DNA of 11,892 bases from an uncultured Clostridia bacterium (GCA_946624395.1 CAMORY010000119.1:1-11892), one strand, 5' to 3'; shown: positions 1-4,770, numbered from the stretch's first letter. Program-made: numbers and translations. Notes: generated by a model not told the origin, from the letters alone.

Positions 1-275
1 AGATAAGACTGAATAGTGCCTTTGCCGTCTAATATGACGGCGAAAGACGCCTTGCCCATAACGCGCTTGCTTATCAGTCTTCCCGCAACGCCTACGACTT
101 TGTTTTCATATTCTTCAAAGGCGTCTTTAACGTCCGTGCTGAACGCCGTGCGCGCGTATTTGACCTTTTCGTAAGGGTTTTTGCCAGCTTGCTTCAAAGC
201 GTCCAACTTTTCGCGCCGAACGCGCAGAATTTCGTTTAAGTCCTCGGTTTCTCTGCTCAATATATTTTCTTCCAT
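1..275 (-). CDS. lysS: Lysyl-tRNA synthetase, N-terminal part (cut by window edge)
   Basis: This is the start of a class II lysyl-tRNA synthetase, which charges tRNA-Lys in the cytoplasm. Only 91 codons are inside the window and the frame is open to the edge. The peptide begins MEENILSRETEDLNEILRVR and continues with the bacterial LysRS hallmarks: an RRxKLxxLxxAGxxPYE stretch near residues 20-40, then VAGRLISKRVMGKASFAV, the first strands of the OB-fold anticodon-binding domain. The ATG at 273-275 is chosen because a GCGGAG ribosome binding site lies just upstream. The gene begins 21 nt after the greA stop, so it is very probably cotranscribed with greA, a common arrangement in Bacillota. The catalytic domain is outside the window and cannot be assessed. 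Identity is near certain from family knowledge. Confidence 0.95.
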   Translation of the reverse strand, partial: MEENILSRETEDLNEILRVRREKLDALKQAGKNPYEKVKYARTAFSTDVKDAFEEYENKVVGVAGRLISKRVMGKASFAVILDGKGTIQSY

Positions 276-296
276 CTTAACTCCGCAAAGGTTGGT

Positions 297-764
297 TTAA
301 TAAACTTTTTTAACAATTATTTCGATAATGCCGGAAGGCGTCGAAACGGAAACCTTATCGCCTTTCTTTCTGCCAAGAAGCGCGTTGCCGATGGGCGATT
401 CGTTGGAAATTCTGCCCGCTTCTACGTCCGCTTCGGTCGTACCGACGATTTCGTAGGTATCTACTTCGTCGGGTGCGTCCGCCATAACGAAATCTACTTT
501 ACTGCCTAAAGACACTACGCCGTTTTTGCCTTCGTCTTTAATGATGACGGCGTATTTTAACTTGTTTTCTATCTCCAGAATTTCGCCTTCTATCATCGCC
601 TGTTCGTTCTTGGCGGCGTCGTACTCGGCGTTTTCGGAAAGGTCGCCGAATTCTCTCGCAACCTTGATACGTTCGGTTATTTCTTTCCTTTTTTCGAGTT
701 TAAGATACTCAAGTCTTTTTTCAAGTTCTTCTTTGCCTTCTTTGGTAAGGATAACTTCTGCCAT
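297..764 (-). CDS. greA: Transcription elongation factor GreA
   Basis: GreA binds the RNA polymerase secondary channel and stimulates cleavage of backtracked transcripts. The 155-residue length is normal for the family (about 155-160). Residues 1-75 form the antiparallel coiled coil. Its tip carries the acidic pair D41 and E44 in GDLSENAEYDAAK, the residues that help hold the catalytic Mg in known GreA proteins. The C-terminal FKBP-like domain ends with SPIGNALLGRKKGDKVSV. The ATG at 762-764 has an AAGGAG site 9-10 nt upstream. It is the first gene of a greA-lysS unit. A perfect SigA-type promoter lies at 808-836, leaving a leader of about 36 nt. No defects are seen. Confidence 0.97.
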   Translation of the reverse strand: MAEVILTKEGKEELEKRLEYLKLEKRKEITERIKVAREFGDLSENAEYDAAKNEQAMIEGEILEIENKLKYAVIIKDEGKNGVVSLGSKVDFVMADAPDEVDTYEIVGTTEADVEAGRISNESPIGNALLGRKKGDKVSVSTPSGIIEIIVKKVY

Positions 765-807
765 AATATTCTACTCCTTATAATTTAACATAATATCGGA
801 TTTTAAT

Positions 808-836
808 ATTATATAATAACTTTTAATCTTTGTCAA
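808..836 (-). promoter_or_regulatory. SigA-type promoter of greA-lysS
   Basis: On the minus strand, TTGACA (836-831), a 17-nt spacer and TATAAT (813-808) give a perfect consensus. The expected start is near 801, about 36 nt before the greA ATG. Confidence 0.88.
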
Positions 837-864
837 CTTCTATGGTCGGCGCTGCGGGCGTTAA

Positions 865-882
865 ACGGCAAATTTTTGCCGT
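865..882. repeat. Orphan CGGCAA/TTGCCG hairpin
   Basis: ACGGCAAATTTTTGCCGT is a perfect inverted repeat (7-8 bp stem, short T-rich loop) followed on the plus strand by AATTTTTAT. It sits between two outward-pointing promoters and terminates no recognisable gene. The same core (CGGCAA + Ts + TTGCCG) recurs at 4001-4019 and, with a longer loop, at 4173-4203. It could be a weak terminator that protects the greA promoter region. The function is unknown. Confidence 0.5.
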
Positions 883-931
883 AATTTTTATAAAAACCTT
901 TAAGTTTTTGCAATTATTTTTTAAAACCCCC

Positions 932-959
932 TTGACAAACGGAAAATCAATGTTAAAAT
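932..959 (+). promoter_or_regulatory. Promoter with no protein gene behind it
   Basis: TTGACA (932-937), a 16-nt spacer and TAAAAT (954-959) preceded by TG (951-952, extended -10). The expected start is near 966. The next feature downstream is a strong hairpin at 1035-1064, with no credible reading frame in between, so a short non-coding transcript is suggested. Confidence 0.65.
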
Positions 960-965
960 AAAACT

Positions 966-1066
966 CGTAAGGGGATGGTTTTTTGCTAATACGTTTCGAC
1001 TTTTTTTAATAAACTTTCCGGAATAATATATGGGAAAAGGGGTTGCTAAACCGCAACCCCTTTTAA
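966..1066 (+). ncRNA. Candidate small RNA (~100 nt)
   Basis: This segment lies between a good promoter (932-959) and a 12-bp GC-rich hairpin with trailing T residues (1035-1064). The body is A/T rich and includes AAGGGGATGG near the 5' end and TTTCCGGAA near 1015-1024. The only start-like ATGs give either a 4-codon frame (M-V-F-C) with an unusable ribosome site or a frame that runs through the terminator. I do not match it to 6S RNA or to any riboswitch I know. The 5' AAGGGG could pair with the CCCCTT of the terminator arm, but this is only 6 bp. Existence of the RNA is inferred from promoter and terminator alone. Positions are estimates. Confidence 0.4.
1035..1064. terminator. Bidirectional intrinsic terminator
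   Basis: AAAAGGGGTTGC (1035-1046), loop TAAACC, GCAACCCCTTTT (1053-1064) form a perfect 12-bp stem. The arm-borne A and T runs let it serve the candidate small RNA on the plus strand and the DUF1540 gene on the minus strand, whose stop lies 27 nt away. Confidence 0.75.
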
Positions 1067-1091
1067 TTTGCCCCGCAAACGGAAATTTCGG

Positions 1092-1232
1092 TTATTTTTC
1101 CGAAAAATCCCCGCAACAGGTGCCATTTTCGCATCCGCAGGTAATTTTAACCTTTTCAAGACAGCAATTACAGCCTTTAACGTTGTGGCGGCACTTTTTA
1201 ACGTCGCACTTTATAGATTCGTTTCGTATCAT
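1092..1232 (-). CDS. DUF1540 cysteine-rich mini-protein
   Basis: A 46-residue protein, MIRNESIKCDVKKCRHNVKG followed by CNCC, CGC and CC pairs, matches the DUF1540 pattern (I-x-C-x-V-x2-C-x-H/Y-N ... C ... C). Members are short, often occur in one or more copies in spore-forming Clostridia, and are presumed to bind metal. The function is unknown. Nine cysteines in 46 residues are visible. The frame extends upstream to a start at 1307, but I choose ATG 1230-1232 because AAAGGAG lies 6-8 nt before it and the DUF1540 homology starts there. The longer start would also run through the rplI promoter region. It stands alone on the minus strand, diverges from rplI and ends at the bidirectional terminator at 1035-1064. 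I could not find a convincing promoter for it. Confidence 0.8.
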   Translation of the reverse strand: MIRNESIKCDVKKCRHNVKGCNCCLEKVKITCGCENGTCCGDFSEK

Positions 1233-1300
1233 AACACTCTCCTTTTTAGTTATTATGCCGATATTATCGCCGTTTAACTCGCAAAGTATACCTTTTCGCC

Positions 1301-1329
1301 TTGACAATTTCCGTTTTTACCGTTAAAAT
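1301..1329 (+). promoter_or_regulatory. SigA-type promoter of rplI
   Basis: TTGACA (1301-1306), a 17-nt spacer and TAAAAT (1324-1329). The start is expected near 1336, giving a ~20-nt leader that contains the ACGGAG ribosome binding site at 1344-1349, 7 nt before the ATG. Confidence 0.85.
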
Positions 1330-1356
1330 AGAAATGAAAAATTACGGAGAAAAATC

Positions 1357-1797
1357 ATGAAAGTCGTATTACTTAAAGACGTAAAAGGTTCGGGCAAAGC
1401 GGGCGATATAATCGAAGCAAAACAGGGCTACGCGCAGAATTATCTTATTAAGAACGGGCTGGCAAAAGCCGCCGACACCGCCGCGCTTAACGAAAACAAG
1501 GCTCAAAAAGCCGCGCAGGAATTTCACAGGCAGGAACAGTTAAAGGAAAACAAAGCACTGCGTGAAAAAATTGACGGTTTAAGCATAACCGTGCAGGTCA
1601 AAAGCGGCGAATCGGGCAAATTTTTCGGCAGCATAACCAACAAGGAAATTTCTGAAAAACTTGCGGAACTCGGCATAGAAATCGACAAAAAGAAAATTAC
1701 TATTCAGCCGAACATAAAAGTCGCGGGCGTATACCCCGCCACGGTGCGTATTTCCGCGGAAGAAACGGCAAAAATCACCGTAAACATAATAAACTGA
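1357..1797 (+). CDS. rplI: 50S ribosomal protein bL9
   Basis: bL9 binds 23S rRNA near the base of the L1 stalk and helps frame maintenance. The N-terminal domain starts MKVVLLKDVKGSGKAGDIIE and continues with the family signature GYAQNYLIKNGLA (residues 24-36). A charged connecting helix covers about residues 41-75. The C-terminal domain contains SGKFFGSITNKEI (about residues 86-98). The 146-residue length is typical. The ATG has a CGGAG site 7 nt upstream. In many Bacillota rplI sits with dnaB, rpsF/rpsR or a DHH-family phosphodiesterase gene. Here it appears monocistronic, with its own promoter 28 nt upstream and a terminator directly after it. No odd residues were noted. Confidence 0.97.
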   Translation: MKVVLLKDVKGSGKAGDIIEAKQGYAQNYLIKNGLAKAADTAALNENKAQKAAQEFHRQEQLKENKALREKIDGLSITVQVKSGESGKFFGSITNKEISEKLAELGIEIDKKKITIQPNIKVAGVYPATVRISAEETAKITVNIIN

Positions 1798-1825
1798 TTT
1801 TAATTACACGTACTTGTCTTTTTGC

Positions 1826-1863
1826 GCCCGTTTTTTGTGATTTTGACAAAAAACGGGCTTTTT
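1826..1863 (+). terminator. rplI terminator
   Basis: GCCCGTTTTTTGT (1826-1838) and ACAAAAAACGGGC (1846-1858) form a perfect 13-bp stem with a 7-nt loop, followed by TTTTT. It lies 28 nt after the rplI stop and separates rplI from the next promoter at 1885. Confidence 0.9.
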
Positions 1864-1884
1864 ATGTTTCGGAAAAGTTTTCCG

Positions 1885-1913
1885 TTGACAATTATTTCTA
1901 TATCGTATATAAT
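1885..1913 (+). promoter_or_regulatory. Perfect-consensus promoter of the flippase-like gene
   Basis: TTGACA (1885-1890), a spacer of exactly 17 nt and TATAAT (1908-1913). The expected start is near 1919-1921, only about 3-5 nt before the best ATG (1924), so the mRNA would be leaderless or nearly so. Confidence 0.88.
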
Positions 1914-1923
1914 ACTATTTACT

Positions 1924-3273
1924 ATGACCAAAAAGAAAAAGACCATAGGTTTAAGAAAAATAGAGATAGATAGCGAAACGGCAGAGCCGATGATTGTCGG
2001 CGTGGAAGAAGAATACGTTTCGGCGGCTGTAGCGGAAGCGGAAAAGACCGTTAAAGCGCAGGCGGAAAAAGATAAACAGACGAGTATCGGCAAACAAATC
2101 GTTATGTCGAAATTTCTCGGCATAAGCGAAAAGGATAAGACAATCGACCGCAGGCAGAAGTTTTTTAAACGCCTTGTGTCGGTTATTTTTTTGGTTTTGG
2201 TCGTCGGGGTTTTGGCTTATACCTTTTACGTGGATTTTTTCAGGGCGGGCGAAGGCAAACAAGCCGTTTCCTGGAGCGACCTTATCGGCAACTTTGAAAA
2301 CACCTGGTATTTTCTGATTTTAGCCATAGTGTCGCTTTTCCTTTCCTACCTGTTTAAGGGCGTAAAACTTTCGGTGATATGTAAATCCCAAACGGGAAAA
2401 TGGCATTTTAAAACCTGTTTCGAAACGGGCGTTATCGGGCATTACTATAATTACGTAACCCCGCTTGCCGTAGGCGGACAGCCGTTTGAAATCTATCACC
2501 TTTCAAAACACGGCGTTCACGGCGGCGTCGCCGCGTCTATGCCGATAATCGCGTTTTTCCTTTCGCAGTTCGCGTTCGTAAGTTTAGGGATTGTCTCTCT
2601 CGTGTTCTTTAACGGGAACATTTTAAATATAGAACAGGAATTCGTAATAAACTTTCCGCCCATATTCAACGTTCTCGCTATAATCGGGCTTTTCGGGTGC
2701 ATAGCGATGCCCGCGCTCGTGCTTATATTCTCTATGCTGCCGCGAATCGGCGCGAAACTCGTTAAATGGTGCACGACTTTGGGCGGTAAAATGAAAATAA
2801 TCAAAGACCCCAAAAAGACCGAATACAAAACGCTTAAAACTATCGTTCACAATTCGGTTTGCATAAAACGTTTCGCCAAAAACCCGATTGCGCTTATAAC
2901 AACGCTGCTTTTAGGTATAGGCGAAACTTTTGCGCTTTGCTCTATCGCGTACTTTACCCTTAAACTGTTCGGGTACGACAACGCAAATGCAAGCGGGTTT
3001 ATGGAATGGATGCAGATTGTACAACTTTCCATAATACTTTACGCTTCCGTATCGTTTATACCCACCCCCGGGAACTCCGGCGCTGCCGACCTTTCCTTTT
3101 ACCTTTTGTTTACCGTGGGCGTTCGGTTTGCAGGTCTTGCCTTCTCCGCAATGGTTTTGTGGCGAATATTGAGTTTTTATTCTTACATAATAATCGGGTT
3201 TATCTTTACGACGGTAAACCGCAAAAAAGACCACTTGGCGGAGTTTTTAGGCGTTTCCGATTTGGAAAAATAA
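1924..3273 (+). CDS. Flippase-like membrane protein (UPF0104 / MprF transmembrane family)
   Basis: A polytopic membrane protein of the lysylphosphatidylglycerol synthase transmembrane (YbhN/AglD-like, flippase-like) family. Members are thought to move lipids or lipid-linked groups, but the substrate here is unknown. From the ATG at 1924 it has 449 residues. Residues 1-80 are a charged cytoplasmic tail rich in K and E. Hydrophobic helices then start near residue 80 (SVIFLVLVVGVLAYTFYV). Family hallmarks are the GGQPFEIYHLSKHGVHGG region (about residues 215-235) and FIPTPGNSGAADLSFYLLF near residues 380-398. No synthase (GNAT-like) domain follows, so it is not a complete MprF. The frame is open upstream to a TTG at 1822, but that start lies inside the rplI terminator and before the promoter. 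No ribosome binding site precedes ATG 1924 or nearby in-frame ATGs. It is cotranscribed with the zinc-ribbon gene. Confidence 0.85.
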   Translation: MTKKKKTIGLRKIEIDSETAEPMIVGVEEEYVSAAVAEAEKTVKAQAEKDKQTSIGKQIVMSKFLGISEKDKTIDRRQKFFKRLVSVIFLVLVVGVLAYTFYVDFFRAGEGKQAVSWSDLIGNFENTWYFLILAIVSLFLSYLFKGVKLSVICKSQTGKWHFKTCFETGVIGHYYNYVTPLAVGGQPFEIYHLSKHGVHGGVAASMPIIAFFLSQFAFVSLGIVSLVFFNGNILNIEQEFVINFPPIFNVLAIIGLFGCIAMPALVLIFSMLPRIGAKLVKWCTTLGGKMKIIKDPKKTEYKTLKTIVHNSVCIKRFAKNPIALITTLLLGIGETFALCSIAYFTLKLFGYDNANASGFMEWMQIVQLSIILYASVSFIPTPGNSGAADLSFYLLFTVGVRFAGLAFSAMVLWRILSFYSYIIIGFIFTTVNRKKDHLAEFLGVSDLEK

Positions 3274-3292
3274 GGAGTTGAATTTAACCGAA

Positions 3293-3655
3293 ATGAAAAC
3301 TCAAAAAGAACAAGCCGATAAATTATTGCTGACGGCGGAAATCTGGATAGCCGTTTTGGGTATTATGTTTCTTCTCGGCGCGGTGGCAGTAGCCGCCTTT
3401 GTCGAACTGCCGGATTTTGCAAGGATTTTAATTATCGCGGGCGGAGCAGTAATTTTTTTAATAGCCTGCTTTTTCGCGTTAAAGATAGAACAGGTCGCGG
3501 GATATTACGAGTGCAAGCATTGTCATAAAAAACACGTGCCGACTTATAAACAAGTAATACTTGCTATGCATATGGGAAGAACGAGATACTTAAAATGCCC
3601 TAATTGCGGCAAAAAGTCTTGGCAGAAGAAAGTTTTATCGGATAAAGAAAGTTAA
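3293..3655 (+). CDS. Small two-helix membrane protein with C-terminal zinc ribbon
   Basis: A 120-residue protein of unknown function. Two hydrophobic helices (about residues 15-37 and 43-63) are followed by a zinc-ribbon-like module with C74-x2-C77 and C102-x2-C105 (YECKHCHKKHVPTY ... MGRTRYLKCPNCGKKSW). The four cysteines and the MGRTRYLKCPxCGKKSW block suggest a structural zinc site on the cytoplasmic face. Similar small proteins occur in Clostridia but I know no assigned role. The start is uncertain. AAGGAG (3272-3277) overlaps the stop of the gene before. A TTG at 3278 has zero spacing to it, and the ATG at 3293 has a long 15-nt spacing; I choose the ATG. The tight spacing implies coexpression with the flippase-like gene. 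Confidence 0.75.
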   Translation: MKTQKEQADKLLLTAEIWIAVLGIMFLLGAVAVAAFVELPDFARILIIAGGAVIFLIACFFALKIEQVAGYYECKHCHKKHVPTYKQVILAMHMGRTRYLKCPNCGKKSWQKKVLSDKES

Positions 3656-3665
3656 TTAAAATCTC

Positions 3666-3700
3666 GCCCCCGCCCGTGCTTTTGTACGGGCGGGGGCTTT
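3666..3700 (+). terminator. Strong terminator of the flippase/zinc-ribbon unit
   Basis: GCCCCCGCCCGTGC (3666-3679) pairs with GTACGGGCGGGGGC (3684-3697) around a TTTT loop, 14 pairs with one G-T wobble. TTT then CCC follow. The very GC-rich stem lies 10 nt past the zinc-ribbon gene stop. Confidence 0.85.
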
Positions 3701-3740
3701 CCCTTGGTTTAGAGTGTTTTGACCGAAAAGGACGTTTTTT

Positions 3741-3779
3741 CTATGCGCGGCGTTATTTAAAAAATCGCGCCGCGCATAG
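3741..3779. repeat. 12-bp inverted repeat
   Basis: CTATGCGCGGCG (3741-3752) and CGCCGCGCATAG (3768-3779) pair perfectly around a 15-nt A/T-rich loop. No T-run follows on the plus strand. On the minus strand the run TTTTTT at 3735-3740 becomes A residues, so a terminator role is unlikely in either direction. TTTGACCG motifs flank it on both sides. Confidence 0.7.
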
Positions 3780-3904
3780 TCGCTTTGAATTAGGTTTTTG
3801 ACCGCATTTCAAGTTTGACCGTTTTTGATAGTGTACTTGCATTATTACACAAATTTTACAAAAAATCTTTTGTTGCACTTTTTTGTGCATAAAATTTTTT
3901 AATT

Positions 3905-4072
3905 TTTACCGCAATAATCTTGTGTTCCCTGAAAGGGAAAGGCGGTACGAGTATAACGAGTACCAAAAGGTTAAACGCTATATAAACCCTTTGGTAAAAG
4001 TTCGGCAATTTTTGCCGAACTTTTACCACCTTCCCCTAAAAGGGACACGGGAACGCTACAACGTTTACCGCA
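3905..4072. repeat. MITE-like or structured-RNA-like palindromic element
   Basis: A 168-bp segment is bounded by 9-bp direct repeats TTTACCGCA (3905-3913 and 4064-4072). Inside, the left arm 3922-3947 pairs with the right arm 4024-4048. GTGT(T)CCCT matches AGGGACAC, a 3x3 internal loop follows, then AGGGAAAGGCGGTA matches TACCACCTTCCCCT in 12 of 14 positions. Within the arms are two more hairpins: CCAAAAGGTT/AACCCTTTGG (3963-3994, one mismatch) and a perfect 16-bp stem GGTAAAAGTTCGGCAA/TTGCCGAACTTTTACC (3993-4027), which competes with part of the outer arm. No transposase is present. It could be a non-autonomous mobile repeat or an intergenic structured RNA. The direct repeats might be a target duplication, but the arms do not reach them exactly. 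Confidence 0.55.
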
Positions 4073-4150
4073 CAAAAAAAGCAAGGTATAAAAACCTTGC
4101 TTTTTGTTTTGTTTTTGTTCGCGATTAACGCTTGCTGAACTGCGGTGCGC
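4069..4150 (-). repeat. Direct repeat copy 1: displaced rpsI tail plus terminator
   Basis: This 82-bp copy matches 4285-4367. The 70 nt at 4081-4150 are identical to 4298-4367, and the only difference in the repeat is seven instead of eight A residues. On the minus strand it carries codons for A-P-Q-F-S-K-R-stop (the end of S9) and then a terminator hairpin, but it is joined upstream to unrelated sequence and so is not a gene. It is an orphan 3' end lying about 216 bp downstream of the true rpsI end. Confidence 0.92.
4074..4105. terminator. Second copy of the rpsI terminator
   Basis: AAAAAGCAAGG (4076-4086) pairs with CCTTGCTTTTT (4095-4105) around TATAAAAA. The T-rich tract on either strand makes it usable in both directions. 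It is identical in stem and loop to the copy at 4290-4322, so readthrough from rpsI would meet a second stop signal. Confidence 0.8.
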
Positions 4151-4172
4151 TCGTCAGAACTCCGCTTTTTAC

Positions 4173-4203
4173 TTTTGCCGCCTTATTTTATGCGTCGGCA
4201 AAA
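4173..4203. repeat. Hairpin within the inter-repeat segment
   Basis: TTTTGCCG (4173-4180) pairs with CGGCAAAA (4196-4203) around 15 nt. It is related in core sequence to the hairpins at 865-882 and 4001-4019. It lies in the 134-bp segment (4151-4284) between the two rpsI-tail copies, for which I have no assignment. Confidence 0.45.
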
Positions 4204-4284
4204 ATTTTCAGCGGCGTTCTTCCTCTTCCCAAAAAATCTTTGCTGTGCAAATCTTTTTCGGGAACCCTGTTTTACGGCTCGTCG

Positions 4285-4367
4285 CGCACAAAAAAAAGCA
4301 AGGTATAAAAACCTTGCTTTTTGTTTTGTTTTTGTTCGCGATTAACGCTTGCTGAACTGCGGTGCGC
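4285..4367 (-). repeat. Direct repeat copy 2: native rpsI tail plus terminator
   Basis: This is the resident partner of the copy at 4069-4150. It includes the last codons of rpsI, its TAA and its terminator. Beyond both edges the two copies diverge (rpsI coding sequence on one side here, unrelated sequence at copy 1), so this is not a simple tandem duplication of a longer unit. Confidence 0.92.
4290..4322 (-). terminator. rplM-rpsI terminator
   Basis: On the minus strand AAAAAGCAAGG (4322-4312), loop TTTTTATA and CCTTGCTTTTT (4303-4293) are followed by TTT. The hairpin begins 19 nt after the rpsI stop codon. Confidence 0.9.
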
Positions 4368-4755
4368 GACGAGCCTTTTTCAAACCGTACTTCTTTCTTT
4401 CCTTCATTCTGGAATCTCTGGTTAAGAAGCCTGCTTTCTTTAAAGCCGCCCTTGAACCGTCTTCCGCGATTAAGAGAGCACGGGAAATACCCTGACGGAT
4501 TGCGCCCGCTTGACCGGTAAAGCCGCCGCCTACGACGTTTACTATTACGTCGTACTTTGCGGAAACTTCTAAAAGTTCCAACGGCTGACGAACGATGAAT
4601 TTCATCGTGTCAAGTCCGAAATAGTCGTCAAGCGTTTTGCCGTTGACGGTAATAGCGCCGTCGCCCGCGGGAATAAGGCGTACCCTTGCGATTGCTTTTT
4701 TACGTCTGCCCGTTCCCCAATATTGTAATTTCTTTTTAGCGGTTGTTTTTGCCAT
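4342..4755 (-). CDS. rpsI: 30S ribosomal protein uS9
   Basis: uS9 sits in the 30S head, and its C-terminal tail reaches the P-site tRNA. The protein has 137 residues, slightly longer than the usual ~130 because of a short KTTAKKK lead. Family features are YWGTGRRKKAIARVRL (residues 12-27), GGGFTGQAGAIRQGISRAL (about residues 76-94), and the C-terminal KKYGLKKARRAPQFSKR with the invariant SKR end. The ATG at 4753-4755 is preceded by a GGGGGG stretch in the 15-nt gap after rplM, which serves as ribosome binding site. It is cotranscribed with rplM, as in most bacteria. Its 3' end is odd in being duplicated downstream (4069-4150) and partly repeated in inverted form (4276-4289). The coding sequence itself is intact. 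Confidence 0.98.
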   Translation of the reverse strand: MAKTTAKKKLQYWGTGRRKKAIARVRLIPAGDGAITVNGKTLDDYFGLDTMKFIVRQPLELLEVSAKYDVIVNVVGGGFTGQAGAIRQGISRALLIAEDGSRAALKKAGFLTRDSRMKERKKYGLKKARRAPQFSKR

Positions 4756-4770
4756 TTTCTTATCCCCCCG

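Larger units (their letters stand above)
3701..4341. other. Repeat-rich convergent intergenic region
   Basis: About 640 bp lie between the terminator of the plus-strand unit and the rpsI stop. I see no credible protein gene. The few open frames run through hairpins and repeats and have no family match. Contents: three TTTGACCG motifs (3718-3725, 3797-3804, 3814-3821); a 12-bp inverted repeat at 3741-3779; a weak TGCAC/GTGCA hairpin at 3874-3889; a folded element at 3905-4072; and two copies of the rpsI tail plus terminator with 134 bp of unassigned sequence between them. Confidence 0.8.
4276..4375. repeat. 14-bp inverted repeat around the rpsI terminator
   Basis: GGCTCGTCGCGCAC (4276-4289) and GTGCGCGACGAGCC (4362-4375) are perfect inverted copies with 72 nt between them. 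The right arm is coding sequence for A-R-R-A near the end of rpsI. The left arm lies just past the rpsI terminator T-run. The terminator and stop codon therefore sit in the loop of a larger possible stem. Confidence 0.85.

Noticed and set aside
1030..1326. Plus-strand open frame of 98 codons after the candidate small RNA
   Set aside because: It runs through a strong terminator hairpin, has no ribosome site and lies antisense to the well-supported DUF1540 gene.
1822..1923. Longer flippase-like protein starting at TTG 1822
   Set aside because: This stretch is the rplI terminator plus the promoter of the gene itself, so it would not be in the mRNA.
3874..3889. TGCAC-TTTTTT-GTGCA hairpin as a terminator
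   Set aside because: The stem is only 5 bp, it is not adjacent to a gene end, and a strong terminator already lies at 3666-3700.
4069..4150. Second rpsI gene or pseudogene of rpsI
   Set aside because: Only seven codons plus the stop are present, joined to unrelated sequence, so it is a duplicated tail and not a gene copy.
4104..4355. Small plus-strand open frames in the rpsI downstream region
   Set aside because: They cross terminators and hairpins. Frames ending near 4128 and 4345 share the same C-terminus only because the 82-bp repeat was duplicated.
3905..4367. CRISPR array
   Set aside because: Repeats are not regularly spaced: there are only two copies of an 82-bp repeat, derived from rpsI, and no cas genes.
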